Under the pieces are notes generated by a model that ran no database searches, was not told where the DNA came from, and saw nothing but the letters and a program-made list of their open reading frames with translations. Both the position numbers and the translations under genes were made by a program. Shown here one piece after another: positions 1-5,357 of a stretch of 7,237 nt of DNA; the stretch's first letter is position 1; each line of letters opens with the position of its first letter. The stretch is from an uncultured Lachnospiraceae bacterium (lineage in GTDB: Bacteria > Bacillota > Clostridia > Lachnospirales > Lachnospiraceae): the NCBI GenBank assembly GCA_902784025.1, contig CACZTF010000311.1:1-7237 (forward strand), in the 5' to 3' direction.

Positions 1-437
1 AGCCCATCATGGTGGTTGACTTCCAGAACGATGATGAGTTCGTTTCAGGATGTATCGCAGGAGGAAAGTATTACTGCCACATTAATCCGAACGGTGATGT
101 GGAGCCCTGTGTATTTATCCACTATTCAAATGCAAACATCCACGATATGAGCTGGATCGAGTGCCTGCAGCAGCCCCTGTTCAAGGTTTACCAGGCAAAC
201 CAGCCTTTCAATGAGAACCATCTTCAGCCCTGTCCTATGCTTGAGAATCCTGACAGGCTCAGAGCTATCGTTGAAGAGACAGGCGCGCATTCCACGGATA
301 TGCAGTCACCCGAGAGTGTTGACCACCTTTGCGGCAAGTGCGATGATTACGCTGAGAACTGGAAGGATACGGCAAAGAAGCTCTGGGATGCAGGTCATAT
401 CGACAAAAAGGCACGCTTCGCAGAGGCAAAGAAATAA
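1..437 (+). CDS. Radical SAM protein, C-terminal part with SPASM-like cysteine cluster (5'-truncated)
   Basis: The gene enters from the left edge (reading frame starts at base 3) and stops at TAA 435-437, so about 144 C-terminal residues are visible and the radical SAM CxxxCxxC core lies outside the window. Counting from the Met at base 9, cysteines fall at residues 15, 23, 34, 52, 75, 108 and 111. The segment around C15, C23 and C34 (GCIAGG, HINPNGDVEPC) is typical of the SPASM or twitch auxiliary iron-sulfur region that follows a radical SAM barrel. The stretches FIHYSNANI, QPFNENHL and TGAHSTD resemble a widespread clostridial radical SAM family whose substrate I cannot name. The tail is Lys/Ala-rich. 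Codons are strongly biased, suggesting good expression. The visible Met at base 9 is internal, not the start. The radical SAM call rests on the SPASM-like region only. Confidence 0.75.
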   Translation, partial: PIMVVDFQNDDEFVSGCIAGGKYYCHINPNGDVEPCVFIHYSNANIHDMSWIECLQQPLFKVYQANQPFNENHLQPCPMLENPDRLRAIVEETGAHSTDMQSPESVDHLCGKCDDYAENWKDTAKKLWDAGHIDKKARFAEAKK

Positions 438-460
438 TTTTGTAAATGTATAATATAACT

Positions 461-491
461 GAGAGACAGGGTTTTTCCTTGTCTCTTTTTT
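461..491 (+). terminator. Intrinsic terminator of the radical SAM gene
   Basis: GAGACAGGG (463-471) pairs with CCTTGTCTC (477-485), giving nine base pairs including one G-T wobble and a TTTTT loop. A run of T at 486-491 follows. It starts 23 bases after the TAA stop codon, as expected for a rho-independent terminator, and isolates the upstream gene from the promoter at 562. Confidence 0.9.
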
Positions 492-510
492 GTTCACAGA
501 ATTTTCAAAC

Positions 511-559
511 CAGTGAAGAGTAGTGAAAGAAAACAAAAGTAGTGAAAAATAGTGAAAAA
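511..559 (+). repeat. Two tandem pairs of a 10-bp direct repeat (TAGTGAAAAA) upstream of a promoter
   Basis: Four decamers are visible: CAGTGAAGAG (511-520), TAGTGAAAGA (521-530), TAGTGAAAAA (540-549) and TAGTGAAAAA (550-559). Each pair is contiguous and the pairs are separated by 9 bp. The AGTGAA cores therefore start at 512, 522, 541 and 551, close to one helical turn apart and all on the same face of the DNA. The last copy ends 2 bp before the -35 hexamer at 562. This is the usual geometry of activator sites for regulators that bind direct repeats, such as OmpR/PhoB-type response regulators. The identity of the regulator is unknown. Confidence 0.65.
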
Positions 560-561
560 CC

Positions 562-589
562 TTGACATAGTTTCCTTATTTGGTATAGT
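562..589 (+). promoter_or_regulatory. Sigma-A type promoter for the M15 lipoprotein gene
   Basis: A consensus -35 TTGACA (562-567) is separated by 16 bp from the -10 TATAGT (584-589). The -10 is preceded by TGG, which makes an extended -10. Transcription would start near 596, leaving a leader of about 50 nt before the ATG at 645. Direct repeats lie immediately upstream at 511-559. Confidence 0.8.
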
Positions 590-644
590 GTGACACAGGA
601 GAAAACAGGCATTTTATGCACTCATATGGAGAGGAATGGCGGGA

Positions 645-1382
645 ATGAAATTTATGAACAGACTGGCAGTTCCGGCAATTTGCGGTTTTTCGTTTCTGGC
701 AGCAGGATGCGGTGCGCTGGGCGGGGATGAGACAGCGGAGACGGAATCGCAGGTTACTACGGAGCAGTCAGCATTTACAGATAAGGATTTTTATGTGACG
801 GATATCACTGATGAGATTTTTGCACGGATGAAGGGAAAGTCTTACAGTGAGGATTGTACGGTTCCCAGAGCGGATCTGAGGTATGTTCATGTGCTTCATA
901 AGGACATAGACGGGGTGACCCATGAGGGTGAACTGGTATGTAACAAGTCTATTGCCAATGATGTTATTGAGATTTTTAAGGAGCTTTACGAGGCAGCATA
1001 TCCTATAGAAAAAATGGTCCTGGTGGATGAGTATGATGCGGATGATGAGGCTTCAATGAGGGATAACAACTCTTCAGCCTTTAACTTCCGCTTTATTTCC
1101 GTCACGGAGGATATTTCTATGCACGGAGAGGGGCTGGCAGTGGATATCAATCCTCTTTATAATCCTTTTGTGACTTATAATTACGAAATAGAGGAGTGGT
1201 ATGTTGAGCCTGATACTGCCTGGGATTATGTGGACAGAGAAGGAGATTTTCCCTATAAGATAGAGGAGGATGATCTGTGCGTAAAGCTTTTCAAACAACA
1301 CGGTTTCAGCTGGGGCGGCGACTGGGAAGAAGAGCAGGATTACCAGCATTTTGAAAAGTCTTTTGATACTGATGGCAACTGA
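645..1382 (+). CDS. Lipoprotein M15-family metallopeptidase (D-alanyl-D-alanine carboxypeptidase type)
   Basis: The 245-residue product starts with a short lipoprotein signal ending at FLAAGC, with Cys22 as the probable lipidated residue, so it should sit on the outer face of the membrane. The C-terminal half carries the VanY/DacY-type M15 zinc-site motifs. SMHGEGLAVDINP supplies His160 and Asp167 as zinc ligands, and DYQHFE near the end supplies His235 as the third ligand. NNSSAFNFR (141-149) matches the substrate-binding Arg motif of this family. The family cleaves D-Ala from peptidoglycan stem peptides. All key residues are present, so activity is likely. About 70 residues after the signal form an acidic Ser/Thr/Glu-rich linker. 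ATGs at 636, 645 and 654 are all in frame. I chose 645 because GGAGAGG (628-634) is 10 nt upstream of it but only 1 nt before 636. The gene has its own promoter (562-589). No van resistance genes are nearby, so a housekeeping wall role is more likely than glycopeptide resistance. Confidence 0.88.
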   Translation: MKFMNRLAVPAICGFSFLAAGCGALGGDETAETESQVTTEQSAFTDKDFYVTDITDEIFARMKGKSYSEDCTVPRADLRYVHVLHKDIDGVTHEGELVCNKSIANDVIEIFKELYEAAYPIEKMVLVDEYDADDEASMRDNNSSAFNFRFISVTEDISMHGEGLAVDINPLYNPFVTYNYEIEEWYVEPDTAWDYVDREGDFPYKIEEDDLCVKLFKQHGFSWGGDWEEEQDYQHFEKSFDTDGN

Positions 1383-1446
1383 CGGTATATGTATATTAAA
1401 AAAGAATTCAGAAATTAAAGATTATTAATGATGAGGAGTAGTGACC

Positions 1447-1755
1447 ATGAGATATTATGATGTTAGTTTTAAGCAAAATCTTGTTTGGATGTATACTGAA
1501 AAAACTTCCGATCCCAGGGAGAATGATAAACTGGAGAATGATGAAGGTGTATTGAAGACTGCACTGGAGAGCCTCCGTGAAGAAATAGAAGGCATAAAAG
1601 GAGTTGGGAAGGTTGAGATCACGGATAATGGTCATGTAGTGGGCATAGAAGCTGCAGAAGAAGATTATCCGGATATTATGGATGAGGTTGTAAATCTTTT
1701 CAGAAAGTTTGATGACACCTCCATTGTTTCATATGATTTCCTTCTTAACTCGTGA
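1447..1755 (+). CDS. Small conserved-looking hypothetical protein (102 aa)
   Basis: I do not recognise this protein. The ATG at 1447 has a good ribosome binding site, GAGGAG at 1433-1438, 8 nt upstream. A GTG at 1441 in the same frame is too close to that site. The product is acidic and soluble, with no signal peptide, membrane segment or cysteine. A charged N-terminal part (MRYYDVSFKQ, then KTSDPRENDK) leads into a predicted helix (ALESLREEIEGI), a beta-hairpin-like segment (KVEITDNGHVVGIE), a second helix (DIMDEVVNLFRKF) and a final strand. This alpha-beta-beta-alpha order could form a small ferredoxin-like fold, but that is only a guess from pattern. It begins 64 nt after the M15 gene and ends 84 nt before prfC on the same strand. 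No convincing terminator separates the three genes, so co-transcription is possible. Confidence 0.75.
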   Translation: MRYYDVSFKQNLVWMYTEKTSDPRENDKLENDEGVLKTALESLREEIEGIKGVGKVEITDNGHVVGIEAAEEDYPDIMDEVVNLFRKFDDTSIVSYDFLLNS

Positions 1756-1770
1756 TCATCTTGTATGATC
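1754..1770. repeat. Short inverted repeat at the stop codon of the 1447 gene
   Basis: GATCAT (1754-1759) and ATGATC (1765-1770) form a perfect 6-bp stem with a 5-nt loop that overlaps the TGA stop. No T-run follows (GTAAGAAAAA), so it is not a classical terminator. It could act as a weak 3' stabilising hairpin or be chance. Confidence 0.3.
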
Positions 1771-1817
1771 GTAAGAAAAAGCATGAAGAGCAGATTTAGT
1801 GTGTAAATGATCAAAAA

Positions 1818-1843
1818 AGGAGAGAATGGATCGTAAACGATGA
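1818..1843 (+). promoter_or_regulatory. Shine-Dalgarno plus 5-codon leader ORF overlapping the prfC start
   Basis: The only strong ribosome binding site before prfC is AAGGAGAG (around 1817-1824). It lies 3 nt from an ATG at 1826, counting from the end of AAGGAG, but about 17 nt from the prfC ATG at 1840. The 1826 ATG opens a five-codon ORF encoding MDRKR, with TGA at 1841-1843. That stop overlaps the prfC start as ATGA. An in-frame TAA at 1834-1836 rules out an upstream extension of prfC, and the leader frame is closed upstream by TGA at 1808-1810. The layout implies that prfC is translated by ribosomes that have just terminated on the leader. The layout is seen directly; the coupling is inferred. 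Confidence 0.6.
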
Positions 1844-3444
1844 TCGATAAAAAAGAAGAAATAAAAAGAAGACGTACATTTGCAATAATATCACATCCTG
1901 ATGCGGGAAAGACTACGCTTACGGAAAAACTTTTGCTTTACGGGGGAGCGATCAATACTGCCGGTACGGTAAAGGGGAAAAAAACCGGAAAAACTGCTGT
2001 ATCTGACTGGATGGAGATAGAAAAACAGAGGGGTATCTCAGTTACCAGTTCTGTTATGCAGTTTGAGTATAAAGACTACTGCATTAATATTTTGGATACT
2101 CCCGGTCACGACGACTTTTCAGAAGATACCTACCGTACTCTCATGGCTGCGGATTGTGCCGTGATGGTGCTGGACGGCTCCAAAGGTGTAGAAAAGCAGA
2201 CGGTTAAACTTTTCAAGGTATGTGTCATGAGACATATACCTATATTTACGTTCGTAAATAAGATGGACAGACAGTCCATGGATCCTTTTGAGATACTGGA
2301 TAATATAGAATCTGTTCTCAAGATCAGGACATATCCCATAAACTGGCCAATCGGATCAGGTAAAGAGTTTAAAGGAGTTTACGACAGAAATGAAAAGGAA
2401 GTTTCTCTCTTTACAGCAGCACATAATGGTCAGAAACAGGTCGAGACGGAGACAGTAGGGATAGGATCTCCTGATATATCAGATAAATTAGGCGATTTTT
2501 TTACTGAGAAACTTCAGGAGGATAATGAGCTTTTAGACGGAGCCGGAAGCGGTTTTGATATAGAGGAAGTAAGAAAAGGCGAGCTGACGCCTGTTTTCTT
2601 CGGATCTGCGCTGACTAATTTCGGCGTTGAGACTTTCTTGTCGCATTTTCTGGAAATGAGTGAGGCACCACACGCAAGAAGATCCTCTGAAGGGGAGATA
2701 GATCCTTATACAGAGGAGTTTTCTGCTTTTATATTTAAGATACAGGCTAATATGAATAAAGCCCACAGGGACAGGATAGCCTTTATGAGGATAGTTTCCG
2801 GAGAATTTGATGCCGGAATGGAAGCTTTCCATGTCCAGTCCGACAAAAAGATAAAGCTTTCCCAGCCTACTCAGATCATGGCTCAGGAAAGAAAGATCGT
2901 GGATAAAGCTTACGCCGGTGATATCATAGGGATATTTGACCCCGGTATTTTTTCCATAGGTGATACTGTATGCGTGTCGAAGAAAAAGTTTAAGTTTGAG
3001 GGTATTCCTACCTTTGCACCGGAACATTTTGCAAGGGTACGTCAGACTGATACCATGAAACGAAAGCAGTTTGTTAAGGGTATTACCCAGATCGCAAGAG
3101 AGGGTGCGGTACAGATCTTTCAGGAGTATCTCACGGGGATGGAGGAGATAATCGTAGGGGCAGTAGGTACGCTGCAGTTCGATGTACTTAAATTTCGTCT
3201 TGAAACCGAATATAATGTTGAGATAGGTCTTGAACTGCTTCCGTATGAGTATATACGTATCGTGGAGAATGACCATGAGTTTGATACGGATGGTATGGCG
3301 GGAACCTCGGATATGAAAAAGATAAGGGACATGGAAAACAAAGTCATGCTTTTATTTACCCATGAATGGAGTGTTAAAATGGTGCTGGAAAGAAATGAAG
3401 GGCTGAAGCTGGCAGAGTTTGGTTCGATGAAATCCGTATCCTGA
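1840..3444 (+). CDS. prfC: Peptide chain release factor 3 (RF3)
   Basis: RF3 is a cytosolic translational GTPase that ejects RF1 or RF2 from the ribosome after peptide release. The 534-residue product is close to the E. coli length (529) and collinear with it. The G motifs are all visible: G1 SHPDAGKT (18-25), G2 RGISVT (64-69), G3 DTPGHDD (86-92), G4 NKMD (140-143) and G5 GSA (255-257). DFSEDTYRTL right after G3, WMEIEKQRGIS and INWPIGSGKEFKGV are RF3 signatures that separate it from EF-G and TetM-type ribosomal protection proteins. The beta-barrel domain II (FKIQANMNKAHRDRIAFMR) and the C-terminal domain (VGAVGTLQFDVLKFRL) follow. The start at 1840 aligns with the family N-terminus (RRTFAIISHP), although its Shine-Dalgarno spacing is abnormal: a short leader ORF overlaps the ATG. 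The nearest plus-strand gene upstream is the small 1447 protein; no clear promoter lies between them. Confidence 0.97.
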   Translation: MIDKKEEIKRRRTFAIISHPDAGKTTLTEKLLLYGGAINTAGTVKGKKTGKTAVSDWMEIEKQRGISVTSSVMQFEYKDYCINILDTPGHDDFSEDTYRTLMAADCAVMVLDGSKGVEKQTVKLFKVCVMRHIPIFTFVNKMDRQSMDPFEILDNIESVLKIRTYPINWPIGSGKEFKGVYDRNEKEVSLFTAAHNGQKQVETETVGIGSPDISDKLGDFFTEKLQEDNELLDGAGSGFDIEEVRKGELTPVFFGSALTNFGVETFLSHFLEMSEAPHARRSSEGEIDPYTEEFSAFIFKIQANMNKAHRDRIAFMRIVSGEFDAGMEAFHVQSDKKIKLSQPTQIMAQERKIVDKAYAGDIIGIFDPGIFSIGDTVCVSKKKFKFEGIPTFAPEHFARVRQTDTMKRKQFVKGITQIAREGAVQIFQEYLTGMEEIIVGAVGTLQFDVLKFRLETEYNVEIGLELLPYEYIRIVENDHEFDTDGMAGTSDMKKIRDMENKVMLLFTHEWSVKMVLERNEGLKLAEFGSMKSVS

Positions 3445-3466
3445 TCAAACTCTCCGGATATTTTTT
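3432..3466 (+). terminator. Weak candidate terminator overlapping the prfC stop
   Basis: ATCCG (3432-3436), inside the last codons of prfC, can pair with CGGAT (3455-3459). The second arm is followed by T6 at 3461-3466. The stem is only 5 bp with an 18-nt loop, so termination here would be inefficient. It is the only T-run hairpin seen after prfC. Confidence 0.3.
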
Positions 3467-3509
3467 CATTAATGCTCACAGCAGCTGATATTTAGTCCGG
3501 TCCGGATAT
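3453..3509 (+). repeat. 9-bp direct repeat TCCGGATAT in the prfC-3630 intergenic region
   Basis: TCCGGATAT occurs at 3453-3461 and 3501-3509, 48 bp apart start to start. The second copy is preceded by another TCCGG (3496-3500), giving a TCCGG-T-CCGGA inverted repeat. This is the main structured element in the 185-bp gap before the gene at 3630. It could be an operator for that gene, but no convincing promoter was found beside it. Confidence 0.3.
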
Positions 3510-3597
3510 CACATACTCCGATTAAAACCGGCTGTTAGTACAATCCTATAGAACTTTTGCAGGTTTGATAAATTACCGGGGGTTTTATTTATATGTT

Positions 3598-3633
3598 ATG
3601 TATACAGATGATAATAACAATAAAGTACTATGA
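3598..3633 (+). other. Possible 11-codon upstream ORF overlapping the next start (ATGA)
   Basis: An ATG at 3598 opens an ORF of 11 codons (MYTDDNNNKVL) ending in TGA 3631-3633, which overlaps the ATG of the downstream gene at 3630. This is the same ATGA geometry as at prfC. The downstream gene lacks a recognisable Shine-Dalgarno of its own (the 10 nt before it are ATAAAGTACT). However, the only G-rich stretch upstream, GGGGG at 3578-3582, is about 15 nt from 3598, so support for translation of this ORF is weak. Confidence 0.25.
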
Positions 3634-4451
3634 GCAGATACGATGATTTCATTAAAAAGGCTTCGGCAGAGTATATTGATCACGACCGCTTTATAAAGGT
3701 CAGGGACATGGTTCTTGAGCGTATGGAAAAGCGGCGTTTTTTTGATGCATGTGATGTTTACGGTGACGGAGGTTTCGGCGTGCTTGCAGAAAAGACTCTG
3801 CATGCCACATTGAAATATTATGCGGAGCCTGATGATAACTATCATGAAGTTGCGATGTACGGTTTCTTTGCTGACATTTGCAGAGATGGTAAGATAACCG
3901 AGATACAGACTAAGCAGTTTGGCAGATTAAGAAAAAAGCTGGGGGTTTTTCTTGAAGAACATGAAGTGACGGTAGTATATCCCGTGATCCAAAATAACTG
4001 GAGGGGATATTCCGACAGTAAAGATACAAGACCGGAGAATTTCAGACTTTCGTCTCATCACAGGAATGAATATTCTGCCTTTGATGAGCTTTACCGGATA
4101 AAGGATTATCTGAAAAATCCTTCGCTCAAGATACATCTGTACATTATGGACACAGAAGAGATAATGGTAAAACAGAAAAAAACAAGGGGAAGAGGATGGG
4201 CGCGCAGCGGTTATGAACGATATGACAGTATTCCTCTTGGGATAAGACGTATATTAAAACTTGATCATGTAAATGATTATATGCAAATGCTGCCGGAAAT
4301 GGAAAATGATTTTACATCTGCCGATCTTGCAGCGGCAGCAGGGATCAGTAAAGGCACGAGCTCACTGGTCCTGAACATTCTTGATCATGTGGGGGTGGTG
4401 TTCAGAAAAGGGAAAAAAGGTAATTATTTTATTTATGAGACAACATATTGA
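3630..4451 (+). CDS. Uncharacterised protein with PD-(D/E)XK-nuclease-like core and C-terminal winged helix
   Basis: The 273-residue soluble protein has no name that I can assign with confidence. Residues 53-118 show the pattern EKTLHATLKYY, then FFADIC with Asp82, then ITEIQTKQF with Glu91 and Gln93, then LRKKLGVFLEEHEVTVVYPV. Helical Glu, then D-x8-ExQ on two strands, then helix and hydrophobic strand fits a PD-(D/E)XK nuclease core whose Lys is replaced by Gln, as in the active site of BglII. Residues 128-205 hold an FDELYRIKDYL helix, a KIHLYIMDTEE strand and an Arg/Gly-rich RGRGW segment. This part resembles widespread unannotated Firmicutes proteins. Residues 228-270 (FTSADLAAAAGIS, then a second helix and RKGKKGNYFIYE) look like a winged helix-turn-helix DNA-binding domain. 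Together these suggest a DNA-acting enzyme or regulator. No methyltransferase is adjacent, so a restriction role is not supported. The ribosome binding site is poor, and another in-frame Met lies only further in (Met27). Confidence 0.8.
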   Translation: MSRYDDFIKKASAEYIDHDRFIKVRDMVLERMEKRRFFDACDVYGDGGFGVLAEKTLHATLKYYAEPDDNYHEVAMYGFFADICRDGKITEIQTKQFGRLRKKLGVFLEEHEVTVVYPVIQNNWRGYSDSKDTRPENFRLSSHHRNEYSAFDELYRIKDYLKNPSLKIHLYIMDTEEIMVKQKKTRGRGWARSGYERYDSIPLGIRRILKLDHVNDYMQMLPEMENDFTSADLAAAAGISKGTSSLVLNILDHVGVVFRKGKKGNYFIYETTY

Positions 4452-4573
4452 GGTTCTTGTTACAGGCTTTTCAGATTTATTTACATCAGTTCGTATTAAA
4501 CAGGGTCAGTTATGAATATAATTTTATATAGACGTTTAGCAGCAAGTGTATCTATGAAAAGAAGATGTAATAT

Positions 4574-4581
4574 GTTATAAT
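4574..4581 (+). promoter_or_regulatory. Extended -10 promoter for the repeat-protein gene
   Basis: A perfect TATAAT (4576-4581) is preceded by TGT (4573-4575), forming an extended -10. There is no good -35 (TATGAA at 4553-4558 is the best fit), which is normal for extended -10 promoters. The start site would be near 4588, giving a leader of about 27 nt. A second TATAAT at 4517-4522, inside an AT-rich inverted repeat, is a less likely alternative. Nothing else is apparent in the 163-bp gap 4452-4614. Confidence 0.6.
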
Positions 4582-4614
4582 CTGGTCATTATCATACAGT
4601 TGGGAGAACACATT

Positions 4615-5289
4615 ATGAAAGAAGCTGATATCCAAAAGCGAAAATTACAGCTGAAGAAAGATGGTGAACCTCAAAAGAAAAAGCTGCAGCTCAAGAAAGA
4701 TATTGAACCTCAAAAACAAAAGCAGCAATTTATTGAAGAGGAAGATATTCTGAAGCAGGAACAGCAGCCGGCGGAAGGGGAAGAGCTTCAAGAACGAAAA
4801 CAGAGGACTGTAGAAGAGAAAGATATAAAGAAATCCAAAATACGGCTTAAAAAAGATACCGGGTCTCAAAAGCAAAAACAACAGAATATGGAAGATGAAG
4901 ATCTTCAAAAGAAAAAACAGAAGATCAGGGAAGAAGCTGAAATCCGAAAAAAGAAGCAGCAGATCAAGGAGGAAGAGGATTTCCAAAAGCAAAAGCAGCG
5001 CATAAGGGAAATGAATCAAAACCCTCCCAAGCAAAACACTTATGAGTTTTTTAATTATAACAGAGAGGATACAGCCCAGGTAAATCAAAACGGCGAGAAT
5101 ATTAATAACAGAAATCTGAAGAGCAAGCCAGGTAAATACAAGGGTACACTCCGGGAGAATGATAAAGCCAGCCATGTTTTTTCTAAAGTTATTACCATTT
5201 CCGTATTGATCGGAACGATCGTGGGAATAATAACAAGTATTATGACCCATACAGGAGGCGGTCTTGCAGTGATCATAATAATGGCCTAA
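4615..5289 (+). CDS. Tail-anchored protein built of ten 13-residue charged repeats
   Basis: This 224-residue protein is not recognised. Residues 6-135 are ten consecutive 13-residue repeats with no length variation. The consensus is roughly [IPL]QKxKQQxxEExD, for example PQKQKQQFIEEED and IRKKKQQIKEEED. Repeats 1, 2 and 6 carry a basic second half (LKKD), and most others carry an acidic one (EEED). High Glu/Lys/Gln content and no helix breakers within most units favour a long, possibly single, alpha-helix rather than a heptad coiled coil. A polar Asn/Gln/Pro linker (about 136-187) leads to a hydrophobic segment at 192-210 (VITISVLIGTIVGIITSIM) and a second short hydrophobic end (GGGLAVIIIMA). 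There is no N-terminal signal peptide. The repeats are therefore probably cytoplasmic and the protein membrane-anchored by its C-terminus. The ATG at 4615 is chosen because GGGAGA (4602-4607) is 7 nt upstream; an in-frame TTG at 4600 precedes that site. It is monocistronic, ending at a terminator. Confidence 0.85.
   Translation: MKEADIQKRKLQLKKDGEPQKKKLQLKKDIEPQKQKQQFIEEEDILKQEQQPAEGEELQERKQRTVEEKDIKKSKIRLKKDTGSQKQKQQNMEDEDLQKKKQKIREEAEIRKKKQQIKEEEDFQKQKQRIREMNQNPPKQNTYEFFNYNREDTAQVNQNGENINNRNLKSKPGKYKGTLRENDKASHVFSKVITISVLIGTIVGIITSIMTHTGGGLAVIIIMA
4630..5019 (+). repeat. Ten in-frame 39-bp tandem repeats (coding)
   Basis: The repeat block is exactly 390 bp, ten units of 39 bp, all in frame. 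DNA identity is highest between units 1 and 2 (shared GAACCTCAAAA and AAGAAAGAT blocks) and lower elsewhere, so the array is old and diverged. Units 2-3 resemble units 6-7 in their basic-then-acidic order, suggesting that a larger block of about four units was also duplicated. Confidence 0.85.
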
Positions 5290-5325
5290 TTAGGTATCGG
5301 TTTTATGATCAGTTTGATAATAAAC

Positions 5326-5357
5326 AACAAAAAAAGGTCATAAGACCTTTTTTTGTT
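5326..5357. terminator. Bidirectional terminator between convergent genes
   Basis: AAAAAAAGGTC (5329-5339) and GACCTTTTTTT (5344-5354) form a perfect 11-bp stem with an ATAA loop. It extends by three more pairs (5326-5328 with 5355-5357). Both strands end in a T-run, so it can terminate the repeat-protein gene (+) and the M1-like lipoprotein gene (-). The outer arm touches the minus-strand stop codon (5357-5359). Confidence 0.92.

Noticed and set aside
511..559. CRISPR-like or other long repeat array
   Set aside because: The units are only 10 bp, with tandem spacing and no spacers. Position next to a promoter fits regulator binding sites.
645..1382. Possible glycopeptide-resistance vanY
   Set aside because: No vanH, vanA, vanX or vanRS genes are present, and lipoprotein M15 peptidases with this layout are common housekeeping genes in Clostridia.
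2533..3276. 247-codon open frame antisense to prfC
   Set aside because: It lies wholly within the well-supported prfC gene on the opposite strand, and its product has no recognisable motif or start signal. It is a shadow of the prfC codon pattern.
1840..3444. Tetracycline resistance ribosomal protection protein (TetM-like)
   Set aside because: The RF3-specific DFSEDTYRTL and INWPIGSGKEFKGV motifs and the 534-residue length fit RF3, not the roughly 640-residue TetM class.
4645..5250. 201-codon Leu/Phe-rich open frame antisense to the repeat protein
   Set aside because: The Leu/Phe richness is simply the complement of Lys/Glu/Gln codons in the 39-bp repeats.
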